The notes under the pieces are model-generated. The model made no database searches, was not told where the DNA came from, and saw nothing but the letters and a program-made list of their open reading frames with translations. 64,000 nt of DNA from Virgibacillus_O sediminis (GTDB lineage Bacteria > Bacillota > Bacilli > Bacillales > Amphibacillaceae): positions 1-64,000 of the forward strand of contig NZ_JBHRRZ010000035.1 of NCBI RefSeq assembly GCF_042643265.1. Direction: 5' to 3'. The translations under genes were made by a program, and so were the position numbers. Positions 31,869 through 40,803 of the stretch are shown piece after piece; the first letter of the stretch is position 1; each line of letters begins with the position of its first letter.

Positions 31869-34015
31869 TTCTCCGCTCCTAGTTCCACACTCATACGGAC
31901 GATCGATTTATTAATCTGCCAAACATAATACAGATGGTGGATCAGGTCGATATGTGCCTCCTGATTCACCCCCGGCACCAGCCGCTCCAGCTGTCCGCGT
32001 TCCTCCTCCAATGAATATACGGCTCCCTTCTCTCCCTTGAGCAGCAGGGAAAGGGTGTCGATATTATTTCCCAGCTTTTCCTCTACCTGCCGGAAGGTAT
32101 CCTCCAATTCCGCCGGATAGTCAAAGTTTTTCCGGTACGACGAGGCGACCAGCTGCCTTGCATAATAATTGATGGCGGTAAATACGGTCACCCACCGGCT
32201 CGTCCGCGAATGGCTTCGTGCCGCTGTCCGCTTCATGAGCGGCTGGGCCTGGTCCTCGATCTGCTGGAGTTTTGTATCAATATCAATGGCCGATCCGGTC
32301 AGCCCCTTCACACTCACATCTTCCCGAAACCTTCTAACATAACTGAGGACAAATGGTTTCAGTTCCTCCAGATAGTCATTGGATACCTCGGTAACTTTAT
32401 CCGTCGTCCTGGTCGGGAACAGAAATACGGATACGACATAGGCGATTAATGCCCCGGCAATAGTGTCGATCACCCGCTCCCCGATCAGGGCAAAGCTGAT
32501 GCCGCCAAGCAGGATGTCATACATGAAGGCGATCAAAATGGTGATGAACACGCTCATCCATGTATAGGAAACCGGGAACAGATAGATGGACAAAAACACG
32601 ACCACTACCAGGAGGAAGAGCTCGAGCTGAGGACTCCCGCCAAGAAGCTTTGCCAGCAGAAAGCCGATCACTGCCCCGATTATCGTGCCCACCGAGCGCT
32701 GCATCCCCTTTCGATAGGTGCGGCCGATCGATTCCGTGCCAAGCAGGCAGATGAACGTCGTTAATAGAACCCAGTACGGCTGCACCGGGGAGATGAGCTT
32801 TCCGACGAAAATGGCGATGATGCTCGCCACCAGAGCCTGGAATGCCTTCTTGGCGGCCGGTGACAGCTCCTTCTTCTCATCTTCTTCCTCTTTCTCCTGT
32901 TCCACGTCCTCCTCTTCCGCTTCCTCAGGGTCCTCTCCATCCTTCCCCGCTTGGAGATGCTGCCTTATCGAAAATCCTGCAGCGACGATATGATTGGCAA
33001 TTGATTCGATACGGCGGATGAGGAACAGCCATCCCTTTGACGAATCCCCCGTCTCCATAAATTCCCGGATAACATTCCTTAATGCCTCGACAGCCAGTGC
33101 CGCCTCCTCCAGGTGATGTTCTTCCGAATAGACATCCGCATCCCGGAGGGCAGTCATCACCCAGACCAGCAGACGGCGCAGTTCTTCGATGTCAAATGCA
33201 TCCGCAGATTTCAGCCCATAGATGGCTTCGGTCAGCGTCTCCATCAGCATGCCGGCATCAAATACATATAGGCGCAGCCGTGTCTGCTTTAGTCCCGGCC
33301 AAAGCTCCTGGACATCCTGTTCATTCAGGTTTCCGGCCACCGTGCGGGCATAGCTGCGCAGCTTCTGGACGTTCTGGTCGATCTTTTTCCTGCGCGCTTC
33401 ATCCAATTCCTTTTCCTCCAAGCCCTGGATCAGCAGGTCGAACGTCAAATTGGCCTGGATATGAAAGGAGCGCATGCTCGATTTGAGCACCTGTGCCGAG
33501 CTTTGAAACAGGATAAAGTTGAACAGGAAGGCAGACACCACCCCGATGGCGATACCCATATACACCCATGGCAGCTCTCCCGGGGCAAGATCCATGATGG
33601 AAGAAAAATAGATCGTCATAAAGCCGATCTGGCCGATGCTAAAATACCTGCTGCCAAACTTGGAAAAATAATAGCTCCCGAAAATGATCAGTATCAGGAT
33701 AATATCAATGTAATAGACTTCCGGGAGTTGCGACCCAATCGTCATCCCAGCAGCCGCGGATATTCCAAGCAACAAGGTGGTCACTTTCTTTTGGTTTTTT
33801 GTGTCATCCATGACCATGACAATGCCCATCATCCCGACGAGCCCCGCAATCATGGCAGGCGTGAGATAGGCATTGCCGGCCACATGTAGGATAAGCAAAG
33901 TGACCAGCACCGAACAAAGCAGGCTCATGGTCGCTTTCCCAGCACTTTTAAACCTTGTCCGGCCCGGATCCGCTGCGGCCATCCTCCCCTTCCAGTGATA
34001 CAGCCAACTCTTCAT
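31862..34015 (-). CDS. Large FUSC family membrane protein with acidic linker
   Basis: 717-aa protein with two FUSC bundles (~20-170 and ~395-545). Between them is a soluble region ending in a very acidic Glu-rich stretch (EEAEEEDVEQEKEEEDEKKE, about residues 365-385). A long helical C-terminal tail follows. The second bundle has TESIGRTYRKGMQRSVGTIIGAVIG, typical of aromatic-acid/fusaric-acid type exporters. The start at 34015 has GAGGAG 5 nt upstream. It is a paralogue of the 635-aa protein at 22830 but too different to be a recent duplicate. Substrate unknown. Confidence 0.85.
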   Translation of the reverse strand: MKSWLYHWKGRMAAADPGRTRFKSAGKATMSLLCSVLVTLLILHVAGNAYLTPAMIAGLVGMMGIVMVMDDTKNQKKVTTLLLGISAAAGMTIGSQLPEVYYIDIILILIIFGSYYFSKFGSRYFSIGQIGFMTIYFSSIMDLAPGELPWVYMGIAIGVVSAFLFNFILFQSSAQVLKSSMRSFHIQANLTFDLLIQGLEEKELDEARRKKIDQNVQKLRSYARTVAGNLNEQDVQELWPGLKQTRLRLYVFDAGMLMETLTEAIYGLKSADAFDIEELRRLLVWVMTALRDADVYSEEHHLEEAALAVEALRNVIREFMETGDSSKGWLFLIRRIESIANHIVAAGFSIRQHLQAGKDGEDPEEAEEEDVEQEKEEEDEKKELSPAAKKAFQALVASIIAIFVGKLISPVQPYWVLLTTFICLLGTESIGRTYRKGMQRSVGTIIGAVIGFLLAKLLGGSPQLELFLLVVVVFLSIYLFPVSYTWMSVFITILIAFMYDILLGGISFALIGERVIDTIAGALIAYVVSVFLFPTRTTDKVTEVSNDYLEELKPFVLSYVRRFREDVSVKGLTGSAIDIDTKLQQIEDQAQPLMKRTAARSHSRTSRWVTVFTAINYYARQLVASSYRKNFDYPAELEDTFRQVEEKLGNNIDTLSLLLKGEKGAVYSLEEERGQLERLVPGVNQEAHIDLIHHLYYVWQINKSIVRMSVELGAEKK

Positions 34016-34316
34016 AGGAACTCCTCTTTCCAACAACATTTAGTTCATCCATTATAACACCCGAACTTCCATTATCCATTACTTACCCTTCCCTATTAAT
34101 GGAAAACATTTCATGGAGTGAGACAGGTGCCCGGCCTTTTACCCGAAAAAAATCTCGCCTATTCCGGCTCTACCCTATAAGATCCGGATAGCTCTTGAAC
34201 TGCGGTAGGCAGTTTGAAGGGTTGAACGCCGATGATTCGTACGTTCCCTGCATATTTTCTCCCATTTTTGGGCACGCTAGCAGTTATACTAAGAGACTAG
34301 TGAAGGTGGGTACAAA
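34016..34316. other. Divergent intergenic region, FUSC / DUF3231
   Basis: 301 bp. TATACT (about 34284) is a possible -10 box for the DUF3231 gene, with a poor -35. No small ORF or known operator was recognised. Confidence 0.35.
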
Positions 34317-35306
34317 ATGGAGCAGGAATATCATGCCGGGCTTTCTTCGGCGGAAATGGCCAATTTATGGACAACCTATCAGGGGGACTCGATGTCAATC
34401 TGTGTATTCAGCTATTTCCTCAAGCATGTGGAAGATGAGGACGTAAAAAAGCTGATGACCCGGGCGCTGGACATTTCCCGAAATCATGTGGAAATGATCC
34501 GGAGAATCTTCAAGGTAGAGGACATTCATATACCTCAAGGATTCGGGGAACAGGATGTGAATCTCGGTGCAGACAGCCTGTTCACCGATGTGTTCTATCT
34601 GCATTATGTAAAGCAGATGGCCAAGGGAGGGCTCGAAACCTATTCCAGGTTGCTGCCGGACATCTACCGCAGAGACATCCGGGCATTTTTCTCCAACTGC
34701 CTCACCTCCACCGTGGAGTTAAATGATGCAGTGACAAGGCTGATGTTGGAGAAAGGCATTGCTGTCCGACCGCCGGCCATCCCGGAGGCAAAAAAAGTCG
34801 AGTTTGTAGAGAAGCAATCCTTCCTGCTTGAAGGCCTTGGGGACCGGCCGCTGACAGGCTTGGAAGTTTCCAACCTCCATAAAAATATCCTGACCAATGA
34901 ACTCGGTTCCGCCCTTGCGACAGCCTTCAGCCAGGTGGTCGAGTCGGATAGGCTCCGGAAATATATCCTGCGCGGCAAAGATATTTCCATCAAACATGTC
35001 CGGGTGTTCACGGATTATCTGAATAACCACTCGCTCCCAGCACCGACAACCATCGACGAGACGGTCACCGATTCAACGGAAGCACCATTTTCCGATAAGC
35101 TGATTTCCTACCATTTCAATCTGATGACCTATTCTGGCATGGGCAACTATGGCTCCTCCATTTCCCAGAGCCAGCGCAGCGACTTGGCGATCGACTATTC
35201 CCGGTTGCTTACGGAAATTATGAAATTCGGGGAAGACGGCATCAATATCATGATTGACAACGGATGGCTGGAACAACCGCCGATGGCTGCGGAAAGGAAA
35301 AGTTAG
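34317..35306 (+). CDS. DUF3231 family protein
   Basis: 329-aa soluble helical protein made of two similar ~160-residue halves, each beginning with a LSSAEMANLWTTY / LTGLEVSNLHKN-type segment and containing a His in a RNHVEMIRR- or IKHVRVFTDYL-like helix. This is the DUF3231 layout, with a ferritin-like four-helix appearance. Function is unknown; many Bacillus genomes carry several copies. Monocistronic; AAGGTGG precedes the start and a strong terminator follows. Confidence 0.8.
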   Translation: MEQEYHAGLSSAEMANLWTTYQGDSMSICVFSYFLKHVEDEDVKKLMTRALDISRNHVEMIRRIFKVEDIHIPQGFGEQDVNLGADSLFTDVFYLHYVKQMAKGGLETYSRLLPDIYRRDIRAFFSNCLTSTVELNDAVTRLMLEKGIAVRPPAIPEAKKVEFVEKQSFLLEGLGDRPLTGLEVSNLHKNILTNELGSALATAFSQVVESDRLRKYILRGKDISIKHVRVFTDYLNNHSLPAPTTIDETVTDSTEAPFSDKLISYHFNLMTYSGMGNYGSSISQSQRSDLAIDYSRLLTEIMKFGEDGINIMIDNGWLEQPPMAAERKS

Positions 35307-35315
35307 CATGCACCG

Positions 35316-35352
35316 AGAAAAGGCCGGAGGGGCGTTCCCTCCGGCCTTTTCA
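35316..35352. terminator. Bidirectional terminator, DUF3231 / ykoC
   Basis: 14-bp stem AAAAGGCCGGAGGG / CCCTCCGGCCTTTT (35318-35331 and 35337-35350). Confidence 0.87.
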
Positions 35353-35356
35353 TCAT

Positions 35357-36136
35357 TCAGTAGCGCTTTCCGAATATATTCAGATAACCGAGATAATACG
35401 ACAGGATAAATACTGCCGCCAGCATGCCGATCATCAGCACAAAGAACAGCCAGTCACGCTTTTCCACCTTCATTTGATGATAATGGGTGCGGTCCTTATC
35501 TCCCGTGAATCCCTTCGACTCCATTGCAATAGCGACACGCTCCGCTTTCCGGATGCCGTTGGCGAGGAGAGGGATGGCATAGCGGCGGAATTGGTTCAGC
35601 CGTCCCTTGATTCCCTTTGTGCGGCCGACACCACGGATGCGGTGGGCCTGCTTGAGCACCTGCAGTTCATGCTGGAAAATCGGCAGGAATCGGTAGCCGG
35701 CCAGTATACCATAGGTGATTTTCGGCGGCAGTTTGCATTGCTGCATGAAGCTCAGCATCAGCTTTGTCGAATCCGTTGTGAGGATAAACAATAGAGACAA
35801 AGCACCAAAGCATAGCGACCTCAGCGCCAGGCTGATGCCGGTCTGGATGCTTCCTGTCGTGACCTCCAGCCCCCAGAGGCTAAACACCACTTCCCCATAG
35901 GAAAAGGTCTGATTGGCATACAGCACCGTCATCCAGGCAAATCCCAAGGCGATCAATACGAACGGGCTGAACAGCTTCAGCCAGCGCAAGGTAGGAATGT
36001 CGGTCATCGAAAACGTTATTCCGAGGATGAACAGGAAATACAATAGCGGGGTGAACACGTCAAACGTGAACCCAAGCATGATTCCCGGTATCAGCACAGC
36101 GAATGCCTTGATGGACGGGTTAATGGATGAGATCAT
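35357..36136 (-). CDS. ykoC: ECF transporter T component (YkoC)
   Basis: 259-aa membrane protein that transmits ATPase motion to the substrate-binding subunit. The conserved coupling helix motif is HRIRGVGRTKG; a second such motif, AERVAIAMESKGF, is also present. Five to six membrane helices are visible. The ATG at 36136 with GGAAGGTG upstream overlaps the ATPase gene by 17 nt; a longer reading would run 35 codons into that gene. It is the last gene of the riboswitch-controlled ykoFEDC operon for hydroxymethylpyrimidine/thiamine uptake. Confidence 0.88.
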   Translation of the reverse strand: MISSINPSIKAFAVLIPGIMLGFTFDVFTPLLYFLFILGITFSMTDIPTLRWLKLFSPFVLIALGFAWMTVLYANQTFSYGEVVFSLWGLEVTTGSIQTGISLALRSLCFGALSLLFILTTDSTKLMLSFMQQCKLPPKITYGILAGYRFLPIFQHELQVLKQAHRIRGVGRTKGIKGRLNQFRRYAIPLLANGIRKAERVAIAMESKGFTGDKDRTHYHQMKVEKRDWLFFVLMIGMLAAVFILSYYLGYLNIFGKRY

Positions 36137-37715
36137 ACACCACACCTTCCTTCCGATCCAGGCGCATCCTTGCAGGCAGCCTGAGCCTTGCCTCCTGAAG
36201 AAGTTCCTCTTTTTCCCACAGCTTCTCCGGCGATCCGTCATAGGCTAGCTTGCCATGCTGCAGCACAGAGACACGATCCGCGGCATCGACGATATCCATG
36301 TCATGGGTCACAAATACAATCGCCGTCCCCTTGCTCTTCAATTCCATCACATAATGCATCAACTCCGCCGTAGTGGCCGCGTCCTGCCCGAATGTCGGCT
36401 CATCGAACAGCAGGATGTCCGGTGTCTCATCGAGCACCGTCGCCACACTGAGCCGGCGTTTCTGCCCGCCACTTAAAGAGAAGGGATTGCTGTCATGCTG
36501 CTTTTCCAAATGGAACTGCCGCATCAGCTCCCCTGCCGCTTGTTCCATTTCCTCTTCGGCATAGCCGTTCAGCCTCATGCCGAACGTCAGCTCCTCGTAC
36601 ACGGTATCGGTGATGAACTGATGTTCCGGATTCTGAAACACAAACCCCAGCCGCTTCCGGAGTTCATTTTCATCCCATTTTTCCAGTTTTCGTCCGGAAA
36701 GCAAGACATTTCCCTTACTTGGCGTTAGCAGTCCAGCCATCAGCTGCAGAAGTGTCGATTTCCCTGCACCATTCTCACCGACGATCGCGACAAACTCCCC
36801 GCCACGGATATCCATGCTCACATCTTCAAGTACCTGCTGTTTTTTCCGGGAAAACGCAAGCCCGTCAACAGACAGCACTGATTCCTCCGATGGGGCGGCG
36901 ATTGGCAGGACATCCCGGAGGTCCTTTGCATCGGAATATGCCCTTGGCAGGAAGACACCCTCCTGCTCAAGCAGCTGCTTTTGTTCTGTCAACAGCCGCT
37001 CCGGCGTATCATCAGCCAGCAGCTGTCCATCCCGGCCAATCACCAGCACCCGGTCGATCAGTTCCAACCAGTCATCGGCCTGATGCTCGATGATCAGGAC
37101 AGACATGCCTCTCTCCTCTTGGATTTCCTGCACGAGTTCAATAAATTCCAGACTTGAGACGGGATCGAGATTGGCAGTTGGCTCATCAAGAATCAGCATT
37201 TCCGGCTCAAGCAAGAGGACAGCGGCAAGCGCAATCTTCTGCTTCTGCCCGCCGGACAGCTCATGGATTTTGTTTTGCTCAAATCCTTCCATCCCGACAG
37301 CCTTCAGCACTTCCTTGATCCGCCCTTTGATTTCAGAGGCAGGAAATTTCCGGTTTTCCAACGTGAATGCCAGCTCATCATCGACCGTAATCATGCAGAA
37401 CTGGCTCTCCGGATCCTGAAACACAATGCCGATCTCTTGATTCAGCTCTCCTTTTTCAAACTCGCTAATATGCCTGCCATGGAAATAGATGTCCCCCGTT
37501 GCAGTCCCTTCGACCGCATCGGGATACAACCCGTTCAGGCAGAGGGCCAGGCTGCTTTTCCCGGCACCACTCGCCCCCATCAGGAGGGTTACTTCATTCT
37601 CATTCAGTGCAAAGCTGAGCCGGTTGAACAATGGCTGTTCATCGATTTCCTCATAGGAAAAGGAATAGTCACGCACCTCGATCACCGGCTTCGGCTGGAC
37701 ATTAAGCTGCTCCAT
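36120..37715 (-). CDS. ykoD: Duplicated ECF ATPase (YkoD)
   Basis: 531-aa fusion of two ABC ATPases. First half: Walker A GASGAGKS (near 49), signature LSGGQKQK, Walker B MLILDEPTANL. Second half: Walker A GENGAGKS (near 317), signature LSGGQKRR, Walker B ILLFDEPTFGQ. It hydrolyses ATP to drive the ECF importer together with YkoC and YkoE. The start overlaps the end of ykoE by 14 nt. AAAAGGAAG lies before the ATG. Confidence 0.92.
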   Translation of the reverse strand: MEQLNVQPKPVIEVRDYSFSYEEIDEQPLFNRLSFALNENEVTLLMGASGAGKSSLALCLNGLYPDAVEGTATGDIYFHGRHISEFEKGELNQEIGIVFQDPESQFCMITVDDELAFTLENRKFPASEIKGRIKEVLKAVGMEGFEQNKIHELSGGQKQKIALAAVLLLEPEMLILDEPTANLDPVSSLEFIELVQEIQEERGMSVLIIEHQADDWLELIDRVLVIGRDGQLLADDTPERLLTEQKQLLEQEGVFLPRAYSDAKDLRDVLPIAAPSEESVLSVDGLAFSRKKQQVLEDVSMDIRGGEFVAIVGENGAGKSTLLQLMAGLLTPSKGNVLLSGRKLEKWDENELRKRLGFVFQNPEHQFITDTVYEELTFGMRLNGYAEEEMEQAAGELMRQFHLEKQHDSNPFSLSGGQKRRLSVATVLDETPDILLFDEPTFGQDAATTAELMHYVMELKSKGTAIVFVTHDMDIVDAADRVSVLQHGKLAYDGSPEKLWEKEELLQEARLRLPARMRLDRKEGVVYDLIH

Positions 37716-38307
37716 ATTTCCGCTTCCTTTTCAGTTCCTTTCCTAAAGCATAGCCGCGCAACACACCGGTTTTGGCGAGCTGGTCGCTGAGCCATTTTCC
37801 AAGAACTCCGGCGAGCAATGCTCCACTGATCATCCTCACAATTAAGGTAGAAACGATCAGCCACGGCGCAAGCGCAATATTACCGGCCGAGAATAGGTTC
37901 CAGACGAAGCTGAAGACGGCTGCAGACACCCCTGACAACACGAGGATCCTTAGCCGGTAATACTTCCATTTTGTCGCAGCGAATACGGCTTCTGCACCTA
38001 GTCCTTGGATGGCGGCGGCAAGGATTAGGCCCGGCCCTGCCGCTGAACCGAGCAATACTTCCACGACCCCGGCAATCAATTCCGCAGTAAAGGCGACACC
38101 TGGCTTACGCAGGATATAGGCCGCCATGATCGAGACAATGAACCAGATGCCAAAAATGATCTCATAACCGAACGGCGCCAGGCCGAATGGCACGAGAATA
38201 TTTCGGATCCCCTGTCCAACAAGGAAAAACACGAGATAAATGACACCAAACACCACACCTAATATGGACATCAGGACAATTTCTTTCAATTTCCATTGAT
38301 TGGTCAT
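37702..38307 (-). CDS. ykoE: ECF substrate-binding subunit (YkoE)
   Basis: 201-aa membrane protein with about six helices (for example IVLMSILGVVFGVIYLVFFLV at ~10-30), charged C-terminus GKELKRKRKYG. It is the S component that binds the pyrimidine part of thiamine in the YkoEDC complex. GC-rich helices match the family. AAAGGAG precedes the ATG. It is the second gene of the operon. Confidence 0.88.
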   Translation of the reverse strand: MTNQWKLKEIVLMSILGVVFGVIYLVFFLVGQGIRNILVPFGLAPFGYEIIFGIWFIVSIMAAYILRKPGVAFTAELIAGVVEVLLGSAAGPGLILAAAIQGLGAEAVFAATKWKYYRLRILVLSGVSAAVFSFVWNLFSAGNIALAPWLIVSTLIVRMISGALLAGVLGKWLSDQLAKTGVLRGYALGKELKRKRKYGAA

Positions 38308-38326
38308 CTTGTTAACTCCTTTCTTC

Positions 38327-38920
38327 TTATGATTGATTGGATGGACTGTTCGCTGAAATGGTGAACGTCATCGTCACATGGGAGACCTTCTCCTGCACAC
38401 TGTCAAACGACTGGTGCATGGCCTCAAAAATATCCTTCACATCGCCGTCCAGCCTTGTCGCATAATGGGCATGGCTCACCTCGACTCCACGGTGTTTGGA
38501 AAGGTCGATTTGTTCATAGATGGCATCCATATAATCCTCTCTGCCCATTGGATACAGGGAAAATTTGCATCCTGCCTGTTGGGAAATCGCTTGGGACTTT
38601 TCCTCATTCAGCAGCTGATCTGACTCATCCATATAAGAATCGGCCTCGGTATCACCAGGACAGCCGATCGAGAAAGTGCCGCTCATTGCCACATGCTCCC
38701 CTGTTTTGGCTGCATGCAGGAAAATCGCCTTGGTCACATCAAACACATGCCCCATTCTCCCGCGGACACAGGTGCTCACATCATCGGTATCCTTCCATAC
38801 CTTCGACGTATCCACTTCTTCGATGGCTCCGAGAATGATGTCGACAAACTTTTCACTCATCGGAAACAGGGTGAATTGGCACCCCGCGATCCTGCTTGGT
38901 CCACAACTGTTATTGTTCAT
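38327..38920 (-). CDS. ykoF: Thiamine/HMP-binding protein YkoF
   Basis: 197-aa cytoplasmic protein with two repeated halves, each beginning with CQFTLFPM or CKFSLYPM and a following MGREDYMDAIYEQI-like helix. These are the two tandem ferredoxin-like folds of YkoF, which binds thiamine in B. subtilis. The ATG at 38920 has GGAGG upstream; the longer form starts inside the leader. First gene of the operon, directly behind the riboswitch and its terminator. Confidence 0.9.
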   Translation of the reverse strand: MNNNSCGPSRIAGCQFTLFPMSEKFVDIILGAIEEVDTSKVWKDTDDVSTCVRGRMGHVFDVTKAIFLHAAKTGEHVAMSGTFSIGCPGDTEADSYMDESDQLLNEEKSQAISQQAGCKFSLYPMGREDYMDAIYEQIDLSKHRGVEVSHAHYATRLDGDVKDIFEAMHQSFDSVQEKVSHVTMTFTISANSPSNQS

Positions 38921-38945
38921 GTAAATTCCTCCTAAATTTTTTTGC

Positions 38946-38979
38946 ACAAAAAAACTGCACTCCCGCGGGAATGCAGTTT
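38946..38979 (-). terminator. Riboswitch-controlled terminator
   Basis: AAACTGCA-TCCCG pairs with CGGGA-TGCAGTTT (38952-38979, one mismatch), followed on the minus strand by TTTTTTTG. It lies between the TPP aptamer and ykoF and is the expression platform. Confidence 0.85.
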
Positions 38980-39022
38980 GTCGTATGTATATTCATCATG
39001 TTCATTAATCATACGGTCCACT

Positions 39023-39111
39023 GCACTTCCCCACGCTGGTATTATCCAGATCGGGTTCCAAGGGTCAGAATGTATCCTCTCAGCCGCCATTCCAGACAGC
39101 TCCCCTAGTGC
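39023..39111 (-). ncRNA. TPP riboswitch (THI element)
   Basis: The two thi-box cores are present on the minus strand: CTGAGAGGATA (~39074-39084) and GATCTGGATAATACCAGCG (~39036-39054), followed by GTGGGGAA. P1 closes with GCACT (39111-39107) and AGTGC (39027-39023). Binding of thiamine pyrophosphate would favour the downstream terminator and switch off ykoFEDC. A plausible promoter lies at about 39140-39170. Confidence 0.95.
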
Positions 39112-39209
39112 TTTTTGTCGGTTATGCAGTTTTCATGTGTCTTTATGGTATACAATTATGTGAATTTTGTAAAGGGGGGTTATATAGAATAGTATTTTCT
39201 TCGCTTGTT

Positions 39210-39449
39210 TTAATGAACAGCAGTGTTTAACTGCTGTTGCAAATTAAGAACGTCATTTTGCAATTCGTTTATTTGGTCATTTAATCTATTAAATTCTTGT
39301 GAAGACAACTCTTGATCGCGAGCATATTCAGCTATACTTCTCATTTCATATAGCTTTATTTCTATCTTTTCTAAGATTTTATCTCGGGCTTTAACCCACT
39401 CAAATTGTTCTTGAAGGAACCTTTTTTCCACCTGTTTATGATCATCCAT
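39210..39449 (-). CDS. Small coiled-coil protein downstream of flagellin
   Basis: 79-aa acidic, helical protein with Leu/Ile heptads (KILEKIEIKLYEMRSIAEYA and LNDQINELQNDVLNLQQQL). No signal peptide or membrane segment. AGGAG precedes the ATG. It sits behind the hag terminator, on the same strand, and may be transcribed by read-through. I do not recognise a family. Its size and helices recall small flagellar export chaperones, but this is only a guess from position. Confidence 0.65.
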   Translation of the reverse strand: MDDHKQVEKRFLQEQFEWVKARDKILEKIEIKLYEMRSIAEYARDQELSSQEFNRLNDQINELQNDVLNLQQQLNTAVH

Positions 39450-39474
39450 ACCGGTACTCCTATCTAGATTGTAA

Positions 39475-39506
39475 TGAAAAAGACCCTAGCAAAGCTAGCG
39501 TCTTTT
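39475..39506 (-). terminator. Terminator of hag
   Basis: AAGAC-C-CTAGC / GCTAG-C-GTCTT stem with one mismatch pair, followed on the minus strand by TTTTTC. Confidence 0.75.
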
Positions 39507-39518
39507 CCTTTATTAATA

Positions 39519-40673
39519 TTATTGTAGAAGTTGTAATACTCCTTGTGGTTGTTGATTAGCTTGAGCCAGCATTGCTTGTGATGCCTGAGCAAGAATAGAA
39601 TTCTTTGTTTGGTTCATCATTTCTTTCGCCATATCTACATCACGGATACGAGATTCCGCAGCAGTTAGGTTTTCAGAAGATGTACCTAAGTTATTGATAG
39701 TATGGTCTAATCGGTTCTGAACTGCCCCAAGTTTAGAACGTTCAGCTGAAACAGAATCAATAGCAGTCTGAATTGTTTCAATTGCACTGTTAGCTGCACC
39801 CTGAGATGAAATGTCAATACCTTTTGAAGTATCATAAACGGTAGAAGCAGCGATGGTTGCATCTGCTGTTGTTGCAGTGAAAGCAGTATCAGCTGTTGTT
39901 GGAGTCGCTGTTACTTTTCCAGTAGCTGCCAATGCTGTAGCAACTTCACCTTGTGTAGCAGTAGTTGCTGTAGCTGCAGTTGTAGCATCAGCTCCCGCAT
40001 CCTGCTTAAGAGTAACAGTGATTGTATTAGAGTCTTCATCAAAAACCGCAGTCGTTTCAGATACAGCTTCTGTCCCAAGGTCCGCGTACTGAACAGTGAT
40101 TTCTTCGCCGGTTAAGTTTGCAATACTAACGTTCCCGGAATCTACCGCTTCTCCAGCAGCAAATCCAGCAACCTTAAGAGCCTCAGACCCCATAGCATCT
40201 ATAGAAATAGAAAGATTTTGATTTGCATTGGCACCAATTTGGAATGTACCCTCAAAACTTCCATCAAGTAGGTTTTGAGTGTTAAACTCTGTATTATCCG
40301 CAATACGAGTTAACTCCTCAGCTAGTTGGTTAACTTCTTTTTGCAGTTCTCCACGGTCACTTTCAGTATTTGTATCGTTAGCTGATTGAACAGCAAGTTC
40401 ACGCATACGCTGAAGAATGCTTTGAGATTCATTTAACGAACCTTCAGCTGTTTGAATCATAGATATGCCATCTTGTGCATTTTTTTGAGCCATATCCAAA
40501 CCACGAATCTGTCCACGCATTTTTTCGGAAATTGCCAGACCTGCTGCATCGTCTCCAGCTTTGTTAATACGAAGTCCTGATGCCAATTTCTCCATTGAAT
40601 TCATTTGCCCATTCTGTGCATTCCCCAACTGACGATGTGTATTAAGAGCTGCAATGTTATGATTGATTCTCAT
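39519..40673 (-). CDS. hag: Flagellin
   Basis: 384-aa flagellin. The N-terminal D0/D1 domain begins MRINHNIAALNTHRQL and has KLASGLRINKAGDDAAGLAISEKM; the C-terminal D1/D0 contains GAVQNRLDHTINNL, SRIRDVDMAKEM and ends QPQGVLQLLQ. Between about residues 170 and 290 lies the surface-exposed domain, a low-complexity Ala/Thr stretch. The ATG at 40673 has GGGAGG upstream. The leader has a sigma-D promoter, a perfect CsrA hairpin site and a second GGA in the Shine-Dalgarno sequence, so expression depends on SigD and the FliW-CsrA switch. Confidence 0.95.
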   Translation of the reverse strand: MRINHNIAALNTHRQLGNAQNGQMNSMEKLASGLRINKAGDDAAGLAISEKMRGQIRGLDMAQKNAQDGISMIQTAEGSLNESQSILQRMRELAVQSANDTNTESDRGELQKEVNQLAEELTRIADNTEFNTQNLLDGSFEGTFQIGANANQNLSISIDAMGSEALKVAGFAAGEAVDSGNVSIANLTGEEITVQYADLGTEAVSETTAVFDEDSNTITVTLKQDAGADATTAATATTATQGEVATALAATGKVTATPTTADTAFTATTADATIAASTVYDTSKGIDISSQGAANSAIETIQTAIDSVSAERSKLGAVQNRLDHTINNLGTSSENLTAAESRIRDVDMAKEMMNQTKNSILAQASQAMLAQANQQPQGVLQLLQ

Positions 40674-40702
40674 TTTAATAATTCCTCCCTGAATTAGGTG
40701 AC

Positions 40703-40718
40703 CCCACATCCTTGTGGG
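40703..40718 (-). promoter_or_regulatory. CsrA-binding hairpin in the hag leader
   Basis: CCCACAAGGATGTGGG folds into a 6-bp stem with AGGA in the loop. The core ACAAGGATGT equals the optimal CsrA target (RUACARGGAUGU). A second GGA lies in the hag ribosome site GGGAGGA, about 25 nt downstream, so one CsrA dimer could bridge both. Confidence 0.85.
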
Positions 40719-40776
40719 ATTCTATTTTGTTTGGCAAAACAAGCGTCGGCCGACATTGTATTTGCTTACACTACTT

Positions 40777-40803
40777 ATATCGACCGACCTTGGGAGATGT
40801 TTA
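40777..40803 (-). promoter_or_regulatory. Sigma-D promoter of hag
   Basis: TAAA (40803-40800)-N15-GTCGATAT (40784-40777) on the minus strand fits TAAA-N15-GCCGATAT with one mismatch. The -35 box overlaps the csrA stop codon. Predicted leader is about 96 nt and contains the palindrome GTCGGCCGAC (40746-40755). Confidence 0.8.
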
